Positions 47,801-59,158 of a DNA stretch of 64,000 nucleotides are shown piece by piece. The notes under the pieces were generated by a model, which saw only the letters and a list, made by a program, of their open reading frames with translations, had not been told where the DNA came from and searched no databases. Position numbers and translations under genes: made by a program. How positions within the stretch are numbered: the stretch's first letter is position 1; each line of letters begins with the position of its first letter. The stretch covers positions 14,324,038 through 14,388,037 of the forward strand of contig NC_088173.1 of NCBI RefSeq assembly GCF_028769735.1, read 5' to 3'. This stretch comes from Zonotrichia leucophrys gambelii (lineage: Eukaryota > Chordata > Aves > Passeriformes > Passerellidae).

Positions 47801-50108
47801 AGAGTGCAGGAAGCAATAAGTTCTCTATTATTTAACGTAAGATCTGAAAATTCAAATACTGACGTTTGAGAAACAAGCAGCAGTTGCTCATTTGCATAAA
47901 ATTTTGTTATTAGCACTTGTCATTCTGTGACTAGAAGATAAGGGCAGATAGCATTCAAGAGACACAGACATGAAGTGATATATGTGAGTGAGATCCTACT
48001 TTTCAAAGTCCTCATGAAACAACCCTAGCTTTACACATCCTAAGATGGGCTCTGAGCCAACTTTTGTCATTATAGGATGTGCTCTTTGAGCTATGGTAGA
48101 CAGATTATGGAAATAAGAGCTGAATAATTAAAAAAGATAAAAAGAAAAAAGCAGACATAATTAAGGCACTGAATGAAACCATCACAGTTTAACACTTATG
48201 TTCTGGGCTGTTCTGGTCTCCACACCTAGAAAAAGCTGCATTAAAACAGGATAACTTTCAGAAAAGGATAAACAAAGGACTGCAAAAGCTTTCATAAAAA
48301 GAATGCCAAAACAGCCTCGAACAAATACAACTCAATGATAACACTTGAGATCCCTTAATCAAGGGTGGCATGAAGAAGAAATTAATGAGAAATTCTGCTC
48401 TGCCTCTTCCAAAACACTTTCAACAGTGTGTCAAACAAAAGCTACTGTCTCAAAACACTCTGAGGAGTACAGTGTCAGATGAGTAGTTAAGCCCTGCTGC
48501 AAATGTCAGAGATGCTAAAACCTTCCATGGATTCAAAGGTGATTATGCAAATTCACAGGAAAAAAGAATCTATCAAAGATTTGTAGACAAATCAAAAACA
48601 GCATCAGCGAAGTCCTTCAGCCCTAAAACTGTGGAGGCCAAAAGGATATTGTGGGAAGAATAACTACAATACTATCATGCTGCTTTACTGATCTCTCTGT
48701 GTCTGCTCACGGCCCCCATCACAGAGAGAAGGCCAGATGGGCCTTGACCAAACTCAGCATGGACATTCATGTGTTTGTCTGCCATGTTCCTGTGACACTT
48801 GGAGCCACAAGAGTGAGCTGCCTTGTCTAATGGGCAGGATGGAAGAGGAATGAAAGGATGCAGTGAAGCCAAACATCAGCTGTTAGTCTGTCCCTGTTAC
48901 CTATGCCTAGCTTGCAGTTAGGAACTTTTGTTGGTACAAGCTGTAAGAGGTAGGGGAAATACAAAAACAAGAAAGGGACTTGTCCTTGTAATCCCCTCAG
49001 TGTTCTATTTCATTAGATGTCTTTTTGCCAAAATACCTTATTTTGTTTACATAAGCTACTCCAGTTAAATATATATTTTACCAGGAAGAGTTGTGTCTTC
49101 ATCAAAGCCCTGTGTTAGGACTTGGTTGGAGAAAGGCCTAAACTGTCAAGATGTATTTTATTCCATTTTTTTCCCCCCACATGAAGGAGCATGGTCTCAG
49201 ATAAAACCCCAACTGCTTACTGAAACTGCATTTTCAGGAGATTACATACATACTTTATCTCAGACACTTAAACTGGACACCATTGGGTTCAAGGCCATAT
49301 AAACATTCTGATAAACCTGTACCCTTGGGAAGCTTTAGCAGCCTTGTAAGTTCAGTAGGGCACTGATAAGTAAGCATGCCTAATTTTTCAGGGTATCAAA
49401 TGTCAGTCAATGGTTTGTAAAAAATATTCTAATTACATACCAGGCAAAAAGAGGACAAGAGAGGCTGACCTATATCCTGGGAACAGTATATCCAAAATGT
49501 CAAGCAGGACTCACGTATGACACTTTCTGTTGTATCATACTTAAACATTAGTAAAAACTTGGAGTCTACGTAACACAGAGGACAGGAAACAGATTTAGTA
49601 CTCTCTGTGGTTTTTGGATAAAGGGCACTCCTATTTCAATCTTTTCACAGGCTAAGGAATCAAGTAAAGATCATTTTTTAATAGTCGTAATTACTTGCAT
49701 AACTTCTCATATAAATGCATAGTCTAGATCAGCTTCTTCAGTTTTATTCATTCCTGCCACACATGTATTCCCCTAACCCCTGTTACTGTTATCATTGAGA
49801 TGGCATTTGTATTCCAAACCCCTACTTCAAATGGCTGATAACTTTTTGAATCAATTTTCTTTATGCTAGAATTTCATGTGGTTGTTGTCAGCCTGAGGGT
49901 GGGTGTTCCTATGTGAAGGTCTGAAGAAAATCCATTTAATCACTATTATGAAGATCAAATTTTTAAGTAAACATGAGTGCACTTTCTGCATTCAGTAAAG
50001 TGTTTGTACTTTAATGGAAACTAAACTACAAAATAAAGTTAATGTAACATTCCATGACTTTACCTGCTGTGCTAACCCTTCCTCTGTTGTTTTTGTCTGT
50101 TAAGTAGG

Positions 50109-50164
50109 TAATTATTAATTAATTAATAATTATTAATATATAATATATATATACATATATATGT
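50109..50164. repeat. AT-rich palindromic tract
   Basis: The stretch consists almost only of A and T, with nested TTAATTAA and TATATA palindromes. It could extrude as a hairpin or be a microsatellite in decay. Confidence 0.7.
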
Positions 50165-50287
50165 TTATATTGCACATATTTTAGAAGTTATACCTGAATA
50201 AATAAACAAGCAAAAAAATTAAATAGTGCAGTAGCATGAAAACAAATTTTTTTAAAAAATGGAACTGAATTAAAATATATGATTTTG

Positions 50288-50327
50288 CACCTATGGATTT
50301 GCTGCTACACCTATGGATTTGCTGCTA
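50288..50327. repeat. Perfect 20-bp tandem duplication
   Basis: Two identical copies of CACCTATGGATTTGCTGCTA occur at 50288-50307 and 50308-50327. Confidence 0.95.
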
Positions 50328-51326
50328 TGTAACAGACATAATCAGTCAAGCTTTGATACATTAATACCATTTGGTTGCTATACTTAGATTTGTGTCCATG
50401 GCAAACCCATACACTCAAACTAAAAGTCACTAAGATATTTCTCTGGATGTGGTAGAAGAAAATGAACTAAAATACCTATTCAGGTGGAAAAATGGATCTG
50501 AGCCAGCAGTTGGATAAATACTGTGTTGGAAGAAATCTAATCTTGGAGGGTCTTAAATCTTTAAAATAATATGAATACAATTAATACTAAAGTACCATCT
50601 GAGGCACTGATTCTCTGTTGCTCCTGCCAATCCAGAAGACTGTTCACTCTTTTATACTTTAACTGTTTTATCACTATGGATAAAAAGTGGGTTTTTGTTA
50701 CTAGGAAATGCGACCATATGCTATAAGAGGTGTCATTAGAAATCTTCTGATGGGTGGAAGAGAATAAATCCTCTGGCACACTTAATAACAAAGTTTCCTG
50801 ACAGTAGATGCCTAGTGAAGACTGCCACTTTTATAACCCCAGTTCACTGTATCTTTGTAGATACATATTATGTAATTATTCTTTTATGTTTTTACTTAGA
50901 GAGACACCAAGCTGTAAATACTGTAGTATTTGCTTGTCTTCTTGTTTGGAAATTTGGTTAATGTGCTCTTTGCAGGAACTGTCAACCACACCTTATGCAT
51001 GGCCAAAAGATTCTATATTAGTTTGCTTAGGTTTTAAAGATATATCAATTTTCCAAAGAATAAAATAAAGTACCTATAAATTCTGCATGAAACAACTCCA
51101 TATCTGAAGAATCATTGATTAGGCAATAGAACAGCTCATAAATAAGAATACCATGTATCCACCATTCTAGATCCCAACACAGAGTATTACCAATGTTCTG
51201 GTCATCACATGAGATCAATAAAGTATAAACATGAAAATCAGCAAAACAGAAAAGAATGTAATCCTGAGAGAGAAAAAAGATCATGGTTTTCAATAATGTG
51301 CTACTTTTAATGCAAGCAGTTCTTAC

Positions 51327-51541
51327 CTGAGTGTGTGAAGGTGGTAAGCCTTTTCGACCATATACTCCAATCAATGCATCTTTCTGAAGGGATATATTGA
51401 ATTTTAGAAATTGTGGCTGATCAATGAAGAGTTGTGATCTCCAAAAAATCCCAGGGGGCACTTCTTGTATCGCTCTTCGGCCTATATCAAGTTCTCCAGA
51501 ATCTATAGTGTTGTTTTCTTGTGCAAATCCTCCTAATTTTC
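51327..51541 (-). CDS. TENM3: Teneurin-3 exon: stalk and start of the linker domain
   Basis: The exon is 215 nt, with acceptor CTAAACCATCAG and donor CAG|GTAAGA. It enters in phase 1 and ends on a complete codon. The product runs from (G)[18 protein letters not shown] through [17 protein letters not shown] to GLPPSHTQ. It continues the extracellular stalk into the conserved region before the EGF repeats. Two N-glycosylation sequons are visible (NNT and NIS). The dibasic pair GRRAIQ is present, but there is no clear R-x-K/R-R furin site in this exon. [17 protein letters not shown] is a teneurin-wide signature, and the K/Q variants here fit TENM3 better than TENM2 or TENM4. Confidence 0.92.
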
Positions 51542-54500
51542 CTGATGGTTTAGAATAATATGGAGATCAAAAATTAGTGGTTTTTTCTACCTTTCAATCA
51601 TCCTTCATATATAGCTTCAAATACTTAGAATTACCTCAGGCAGAATTTTACCTGACAACATTTTTGAATAGAAGATCCCAGGAATTCAATGATTTGGAAA
51701 TAAAAAGGCAAAGATACCACAAATGCCTACTTACAAAAAATGCTGTAGCATCCCTAAGGAGGAGCATTATGGAAGCAGTTTAGAATCTACAATAAACTTT
51801 TTCACTAGCATTTTAACAGGGGTTTCTAAGAATAAAGTCTCACATTAAAAAGAAAAAGCAGAAGGCAGCATACAGATTTAAAGAATAATAGATATATAAA
51901 CACAGGTAGTCAAGAAAACTAATATAAACAATTTTACATTAAATATCAGAGCATTTATTCAATACTTCCAAATACTACAGCTCTGGTTACCTATTTTTGA
52001 TTTTGCATAAGCAAGCAACGCTGTATTTAAGCAGCTGGCACACGAAGGTGAGGCTTGAGTGAAACAATACAAAGAAAAATGGAACTGTCATTATAGTCTT
52101 GGAGTTTGCTGTGTTTTTACCAATTCATATTCCTTTCATCAGCTAGTCTATTATAAAGATTGAAATAAATCCATCTGAATGTGATAAGCATGTTCATGTG
52201 ATGCTCACTTGTTTGCATACAAGTGTTCTGAAGAACTGACAATTCAGCCTTGTCTTTTACATTCAAATTCTACATTATTCATCATTTGATGGAAGAAACT
52301 GACACAACCTTTTTGCAAACATTTAGACTGCAAAAAAACTAGATTAAAATCTGAAATGCCAGGTGAGGTCACAGATTGATCCTCGGCACTTATTGTGCAT
52401 CCAAGATGAACTGAGACTGCTGTTGAATTAAACAGGTTCAGAAGCACTGCTGAGAGGCCTTGAGTGGGAACTTGTATCATCATCAGAGCTGTGTCACAGC
52501 AGCATTGCAGTCACTGAAAATGTCTCACAGGATTATCACATTGATCAGAGTGCTCTTGAGAAAAGACAGTGAAATATCTGATCTTAAAGACCCCAGTTTT
52601 TAAACACTTTTCAGGATGAGTTTAATGTTTTCTGAATTTGGACTTAACCTTTCATAATATTCATGTGTTATTCTAGAAGATGGATCTGTATTTCCTATTT
52701 CTGCTTATTTAAGCATTTGTTCTCTACTTCTTTCTTCAAATTAACGCATATTGTGTTGAACAAATTCACACACTGATGACAGGTAATCACTAAACAATAA
52801 ACACTTGTTTGCAATATTGATCTGCAACTTCCCCTATTTCTACATTTCAAATGAAAAATAACTGCCTTGTACTACTGAAAAGATGAGCTAGACAGCTTGA
52901 GTAAGTGCTGTTTATCAAATACATGAACCACCTTCCCAGGAATGTCTGTTTCTGGGGTTCAACACTCAGCAGATAATACATTTATGGACTCCTAAGTTCT
53001 TCACTGAAAAAAAGATGGTTTTACTTTGTAGCCATGTGCCCCTTTAGCACCCCAACACCTCTCTCAAAGCTGTCAGCAGCTGTTTGTCACCCTAAGGTTA
53101 GGGGATTAATTATTCTTTGTTCCCTGTTGTATCTCAATGAGCATAAGAAAGATCTTCATAGTGTCATCATTTCCTTTCCATTTTCTAAACAGTAACAGTT
53201 CCTACAGGCACCTTTAAACCAAAACATGGAATGTCGTGTTCATACACATTTACTAGTAAGGTAGTTGAAATGTCTCAAATCCAAATCAGAGGATCAGGAC
53301 ATTACCAGGGGACTAGAGAAGGGCGGTACTGAAAGTTGTTCAGCTGTCAAAATATCTGAATCAAGGTTTCATTGATTCTTCCTTACAGTTTTCAGTAACC
53401 AGAGTGACAGCACAGGGGCCTCGCTCCTCACATTTCACATCCAGTCATCAAACTTTCCCTTCTGCCTAACTGGTGCCTCTTTGGTGGTTTAAAATGTGTA
53501 CTCTTTGGTCTGTCTGTTGGTCAGTACTGATGCATGCTGATAAATGACCATGAACCATATTCTGCAGAAGACACCATATTTAAGTGGGTGAAATTAACCC
53601 TGTTCTCTTGAATTGTATTTAGGGACATAAGGAAGGAAAAATGTATTTGATTTCCTTGTTATTTCCTTTTATCTTTGAGGCAGTGTATAACAGGTTTTAG
53701 TTTGGTAAAAAAATGAAAAATTATCAAGGAAAAAACCCAGTAAGTGTTTATAAAATATTTTCAAAAACATCAATATAGTTTATAAAATAAAGTATATTGG
53801 TTATTGAATGCAGAAGACAATGGGATGAAAAGCTGTCACTGCAGCATCAATATTCATAAATATAAAGTAGTTTTTTTTCTCTTCATTCAAAGTAAGTAAG
53901 AAAAAACAGGAAGCGATAATGATTATCTAAGTACAAGAAAAAGGCAGGAAGGTAAAGGAAATGAGAAGAAAATGTCCTACTGGAGAAGTTTCACAGGCTT
54001 ACAAAAATCACAAAAGCAGGGAACTGAGCTATAACTTTTCTAAGACTTGGAGCTGTGATAACTTCAAAAATTTTCTAGATGTCAATTGCCAGCAGAGGCT
54101 TCCTCCTTCTCAGTGGTAAGGAGGTCAGATCTTCCTTGTGAATGGGAAAATGGATTTTTGTGTAATGAAGCAAACACTGCATTCATCAACCATTTAAATC
54201 AAGTTTTCTATTCAAAACCTATTGATTTTGAAGCCTCTGTTAGCCAAAAGTGCACAAGCTCTTAAATGTTTGGAGAATCTTAAAGGGCAACATGGAAAAA
54301 GGTCGATAAAAAATAATCCCTTTATGTGGTTTGTATTTTAAAAGCTCTTACAACAAAATTAAGAAAGTTTTTTTTCCTGCTTTATATATCAGTTGGGTGA
54401 TTCAGACTCAACATTATATGCCAGAGACTTTGAGAAAACAAATGTACATATTATACCTGACCTATTAAATTTCAGTGAGAAATTAAAAAAAAAAAAGAGA

Positions 54501-55271
54501 GAAGAAAACATCAATCTCTATAGAGAAAAACCCAAGATATTCCATAGTGAGGTCATCATGCCACACAAAACTCCTTGATCATGACTTCTAAGCCTTGTAA
54601 GCATAGCTAAGTGAGAAGCTTCAAAAATATGCTTATTATTCCTGAAAGGCGTCTTCTGGAGCAAAACCTTCAGAAAAAGTGATTACGATGGAACACACAC
54701 ATGTAATCTTTTGTCCAGAATTATTGAGAGCTTGCAGAAAGTCCCAAGGACTGGCTCTTGTATCAGGTCCCCCTTATGAAACAGCATGTCCTGACACCCT
54801 GGGGCCCTGGCTTTGTTGTGGCCATTTGTTCAACACGAAGTCCCTAAGGCAGGATGGTCCGAGCCAGCCTCAGCACCCTCCTGCTGCCTCTGGGGACCCC
54901 ACAGCAACAATACAAATATTATCAGGTGTTCTGGAGTAAACAGAGGTTCTGCTTCTCTGGATATGATGAGAGCTTTCCTATCCTCATCAAGTATCACATA
55001 TAACTCCTGTGAGGAATTTTGGTTGACAGTTAGCTCTCCTAGTAAGATCAGCATTACTGCTCATGATCCATAGACCCCTTCACATGCTAGGTAGGAGGAA
55101 CTGTTTGTTCTTGTTTATCTTTTTAAAATTACTATTACTTACAAATGCTCTGTACTTGCATTAAATATAGAGTCTTGGATGAAAACTGTTACAGTGTGAT
55201 GATGTTAGTAAGACACAAAGGAAGGAAATGTTCCAAAAGAAGGAAAAAAAAATGGTGCCCATTTCACTTAC
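51542..55271 (-). other. TENM3: Intron between the two stalk exons
   Basis: This intron is 3,730 nt. No repeat family, exon or RNA gene was recognised. A GC-richer patch at 54.68-54.93 kb is open in more than one frame but has no recognisable protein. Confidence 0.75.
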
Positions 55272-55394
55272 CACTGTCTCCAGCAGGAACTGTTACAGGA
55301 TGTGTTGGCACAGTATCAGAATTCACTTTTCCATTCTCAAATGTATCATTTTCAGTCTGCTGCAACTGCCAGTTGAGGCCAAACAGATGCATTG
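55272..55394 (-). CDS. TENM3: Teneurin-3 exon: extracellular juxtamembrane stalk
   Basis: The exon is 123 nt, entered after CTACCACCAG and left at a GTAAGTG donor, and it is phase 1 on both sides. It encodes 40 complete residues plus split codons, starting at (A)[12 protein letters not shown] and ending at AGDSG. This is the segment just outside the transmembrane helix of a type II teneurin. The composition is polar and acidic, and there is one N-glycosylation sequon (NDT). The preceding transmembrane exon should end in a codon starting with G to make the first Ala. No such exon was found between here and 64,000, so that intron is at least 8.6 kb long. A start at an upstream Met in the same open frame is not supported, because the sequence before the acceptor does not resemble teneurin. 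Confidence 0.85.
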
Positions 55395-58249
55395 CTGGTG
55401 GTAGAGGATACAGGTTATTTGATGCTTTTAACCACAATGACAAATTGCACAAGCAACGACTTTCCATGCCTCGTAGTGGCATAGCAACTCATACATTAAA
55501 AAAATTAAATTACATGAACAAGCATTTGCAGACTAATAGTTCAGCAAAGGCACAAAGCAATTACTACCACTGTCCTTTAATGATACAGTGCTTTCAGTGA
55601 AAGCAGTTGACAGAAAGCTCACCAGTCTCATTTTGAGTCTTTTACCAGTCCCAAATCAATGTTCAAAAGGATAGGCAGTAATTATGTTCTTTTCTCTTTT
55701 TTTCATTTTTGATCCTTCTGAAGAGACAAATCATTTAAGTGAACTTTAAAATGACCTACTAAAAGAAATGATTTTCCCAGCAGATGGATCTGTCCTGGTT
55801 AGCTAGAAAGGGAAAAGAAAGAGTAAATACGGGAGGAGAGGGAGGGAGGGTGCTGTGGGTGTTGCAGGGCTAACCTAAGACACGAGCACTTCATGCTGTC
55901 AACAACACCCTGCACAACCTCCCATTACGGGCCCATTCCTCACACTAGCCCACAAAATGAGGCGAGGCCATGAGCAGAGCCAGGGACACCGGGGCACTTT
56001 GCTCTGATAATGGTAATGCATAAGTTAGCTTTCTGAATTACTTAATTCCCCACAACCACGTTCATTTGAAAGTTGATACCATGTTAAAGAGTTTAGCTGA
56101 GTTAATTATGAAACAGAGTTAACCTTCCATGGTGTTAGGGGGAACTTAAGGAACCTTGATCACCAGGGATTAAGGAATGAACCCAGCATCTAAACTTTTA
56201 GAACAAAAATACGGGAAAAAACCCCCTATCTTAGTGCTATACTGAGATACTCTCATACAATTTCATGCTGTCTGTGGATTATTTTTTTCTGTTCCAATGT
56301 CTCTATAATGCCACCAAAAAGCATTTTATTGTAATTATTCTACTTTGTGCTTGGGCTAATGTAGTTTTGCTCATTCCATGACAACAGTTATCTGCAAAGC
56401 AGTTAAAATAGTCTTTCAGTGCTACTAGGGAATAAAAATACACTGGGAAAAAAAATCCATACTCATGTATTTTAACTATTAGTGCAAAATATAAGGAAAA
56501 TAATTCACTGCACTTTATTGCTTCTGCTACTTCTCTCTCTCTGAAGTAAGATTACTACTATAGTCAATGTTACTAATTTTTTCATTCCCCCTATGCAAAT
56601 GACAAAAAATTCTTCATCCCATTTGGTTTCATCTCTAGTCTATAAATCTCTTTGTATTGACCATGCCAACCCTTATTTAAGATGAACAGGCATAAATGGA
56701 AGTTTAAGTTAGCCAGGCAACAAAACCTGCCAAATTAAGAGGTTGTCTGCCAGGTCTTTGCCTTAAAGCCTTTCCCTTAATCTGAACAAAACAAAAAACC
56801 AGAATGCAACTAAAGACCTGTTACTGAATACTTCAAAGACTGAAATCTTCACTACAGATGACATATTCTCTTTGTTCCAAGTCTCTGACTCTACTGTTAC
56901 AGTTCTTTCCCAGACTTTAAATTGCCTGTCAAAGCCTGATAATGTAGAATGTTCCTTGACCCTAAAAACATATTTCTTTTATCCCCTCTCAACTCTTGTT
57001 AAACCATAAATCTGACCACCACCATCTCTGGCACATCACTAGAATTAGCCATCATTATTTTGACCCTACCTCAGCTGAAATTGTTATTTATGTATTAATC
57101 ACCTGATGAGTGTATCTGTTTTAATATATTTCAATAAAATCTCTAGGGTCAAACTCTACAATTTGTTATACTTGTTCATTTCACTGGCAGCAATGAAAGA
57201 CAGCAAATAGCTAAATATTTCATGATTTAAACCCAGTACATTCCTTGTTTTCAAGTCCAGAGATCTAAATCACCTCTCTTAACTTTGCTGTCTTCTTATC
57301 CCTTTTATTAGTTCTTCTGGAGAAAAGAAAGTGATATTCATTTTGTAACTCTAGAAACACAGGAGTTTAGAACATCATTAACATCTGCTGGTGCTATGTA
57401 CATGCCCTGTGCCTCTCCATGCACTGGGAGATCAGAAGGGGAAGCTCCAACATGACCTTTTAGCCATTCCCTTGTAATTCAAAACAGCTGGAATTTGAAG
57501 TCTTCAAAGGCAAGGACTGTGGGATCAATATTGACTACATCAATATAACCACAATCACTACAGTGTAAGTGACAACTACCTTTTCTTTGTCTTTGTACTG
57601 ATGTGAGTCTCACTGTACATTACTGCCAAAGACCGTATCCCTCAAATATACTATTCCTCTCTCAGCTTTGACAATGAACTAGAAACAAGTTCAAGACACA
57701 ATGTTTAAAGAAAATGAACAGATAAATGCAGCTGTTTCACAGATCAGGAATGCAGGAATATTTTTTAAGGAGACAAAAACTGCTGCTAGACAATTCCAGT
57801 GATAAAACTTAAGAGTGTGTACTAATACACTAAGTAATTCAACCACACAATCTCTCTGAGTTAGTGCTATGGAATTTAGAGAATTGTCCTTTTACAACAA
57901 ACATGAAAGAAACAGGCTTACTGCTAAAGCATCAAATTACAAGGCAGAATTTCTTTAGAGATTATGAACTCTAAGAACATGGTTAAATTGACCAATAAAG
58001 ACAAACTCAGGAACTATTGTGCCAACCAAAATTTGTCTTCTCACAGCTGGCCATCGATATAAAAGCAAACTTTATATCCTTACCAATTTTATAAGAAAAC
58101 TGAGACATCTGATAAAAATTTTTGATGCTATTATGAATCTGTTTAGCAGCACCTGGGACTGATACCTTGGTGGGATGTCTGAGACCCTCAAGTCAAATGG
58201 CATGGACTAGTTCTGAATTTCCAAAGGGAGAATGATGCAATCATTCATG

Positions 58250-59056
58250 TTTGCTGATTTGTTGGATAGTAAGAAGGGTCTGCAGAGGGATCTGGATAGG
58301 CTGGATCAGTGGGACAAAGCCAGTTGTAGGAGGTTCAAGAAGGCCAAGTGCTGAGTCCTGCACTTTTGTCACAACAACCCCATGCAGTGCTACAGGCTGG
58401 GGGAGGAGTAGCTGGAAAAATGTCCAGCAGAAAAGGACCCTGAAGTGCTGGTTGACAGCAGTGGCCAGGTGGCCAAAGGGAAATAGTGTGGCCAGCAGAA
58501 ACAGGGCTGGTATTTGCCCAGCATATTTGGCCACACATCAGGTGCTGTGTCCAGTTCTTTTCACAACAGGAAAGACATTGAGGTACTGAAGCACATCCAG
58601 GGAAAGGCAATGAAGCTGGTAAAGGGTCTGGAGCACAAGCTTTATGAGGAGCAGCTGATGAAGTTGGGGTCACTTAGCCCAGAGAAATGAGGTTCAGGGA
58701 GACCCTCACAATCCCTACAACTACCTGAAAGCAGGTTGCAGTAAGGTGAGTCTCAATCCCTTCTGCCATTTAACAAGTAACAGGGCAAGAGGAAATGGCC
58801 TCAAATTATGCCAGGGGAGGTTAAGATTAGATATTAAGAGAAAATGTTTTCATGGCAAGGATTGTAAAACATTGGAACAGACTGCCCAGGGATGTAGTGA
58901 AGTCACCTTCCCTGGAAGGATCACCATCCCAAAAAACCAGTGGCTATGGCTCTTCAGCACATGGTTCAATGGTGAACATGGTGGTGGTGCTAGGTTGACG
59001 ATCTGACTTGATGATTTTAAAGGTATTTTCCATCTTTAACTATTCAACCTATGATT
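58250..59056 (+). mobile_element. CR1 LINE fragment, 5'-truncated
   Basis: The plus strand carries the 3' part of an avian CR1: a degraded reverse transcriptase C-terminus (around CTGCAGAGGGATCTGGATAG), the conserved TTGGAACAGACTGCCCAGGGA block, and an end near GATGATTTTAAAGG. A short internal deletion seems to have removed part of the segment after the GGCCAGGTGGCCAA motif near 58465. The frame is broken. The orientation is antisense to TENM3. Confidence 0.9.
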
Positions 59057-59108
59057 AAATAGTTACCTTTTGGTAAACTCAAATAAAAAAATAAACTTAA
59101 TTTTAATT

Positions 59109-59158
59109 AAATTTATTAATTTTAACCTAAATGAAATTTATTAATTTTAACCTAAATG
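59109..59158. repeat. Perfect 25-bp tandem duplication
   Basis: Two identical AT-rich 25-bp copies stand head to tail at 59109-59133 and 59134-59158. They lie about 50 bp after the 3' end of a CR1 remnant. Confidence 0.95.

Larger units (their letters stand above)
44861..51326 (-). other. TENM3: Intron between the stalk and linker exons
   Basis: This intron is 6,466 nt, AT-rich and without a recognised exon. It holds a palindromic AT-rich tract near 50.1 kb and a perfect 20-bp duplication at 50.29 kb. Confidence 0.75.

Noticed and set aside
54679..55073. Two overlapping plus-strand open frames of 86 codons
   Set aside because: The region is GC-richer but there is no recognisable protein and no promoter or poly(A) context.
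55145..55600. 151-codon plus-strand open frame
   Set aside because: It lies antisense across the teneurin stalk exon and has no recognisable domain; the coding signal there is on the minus strand.
58241..58673. Open frames of 97-112 codons on both strands
   Set aside because: They fall within a degraded CR1 element.
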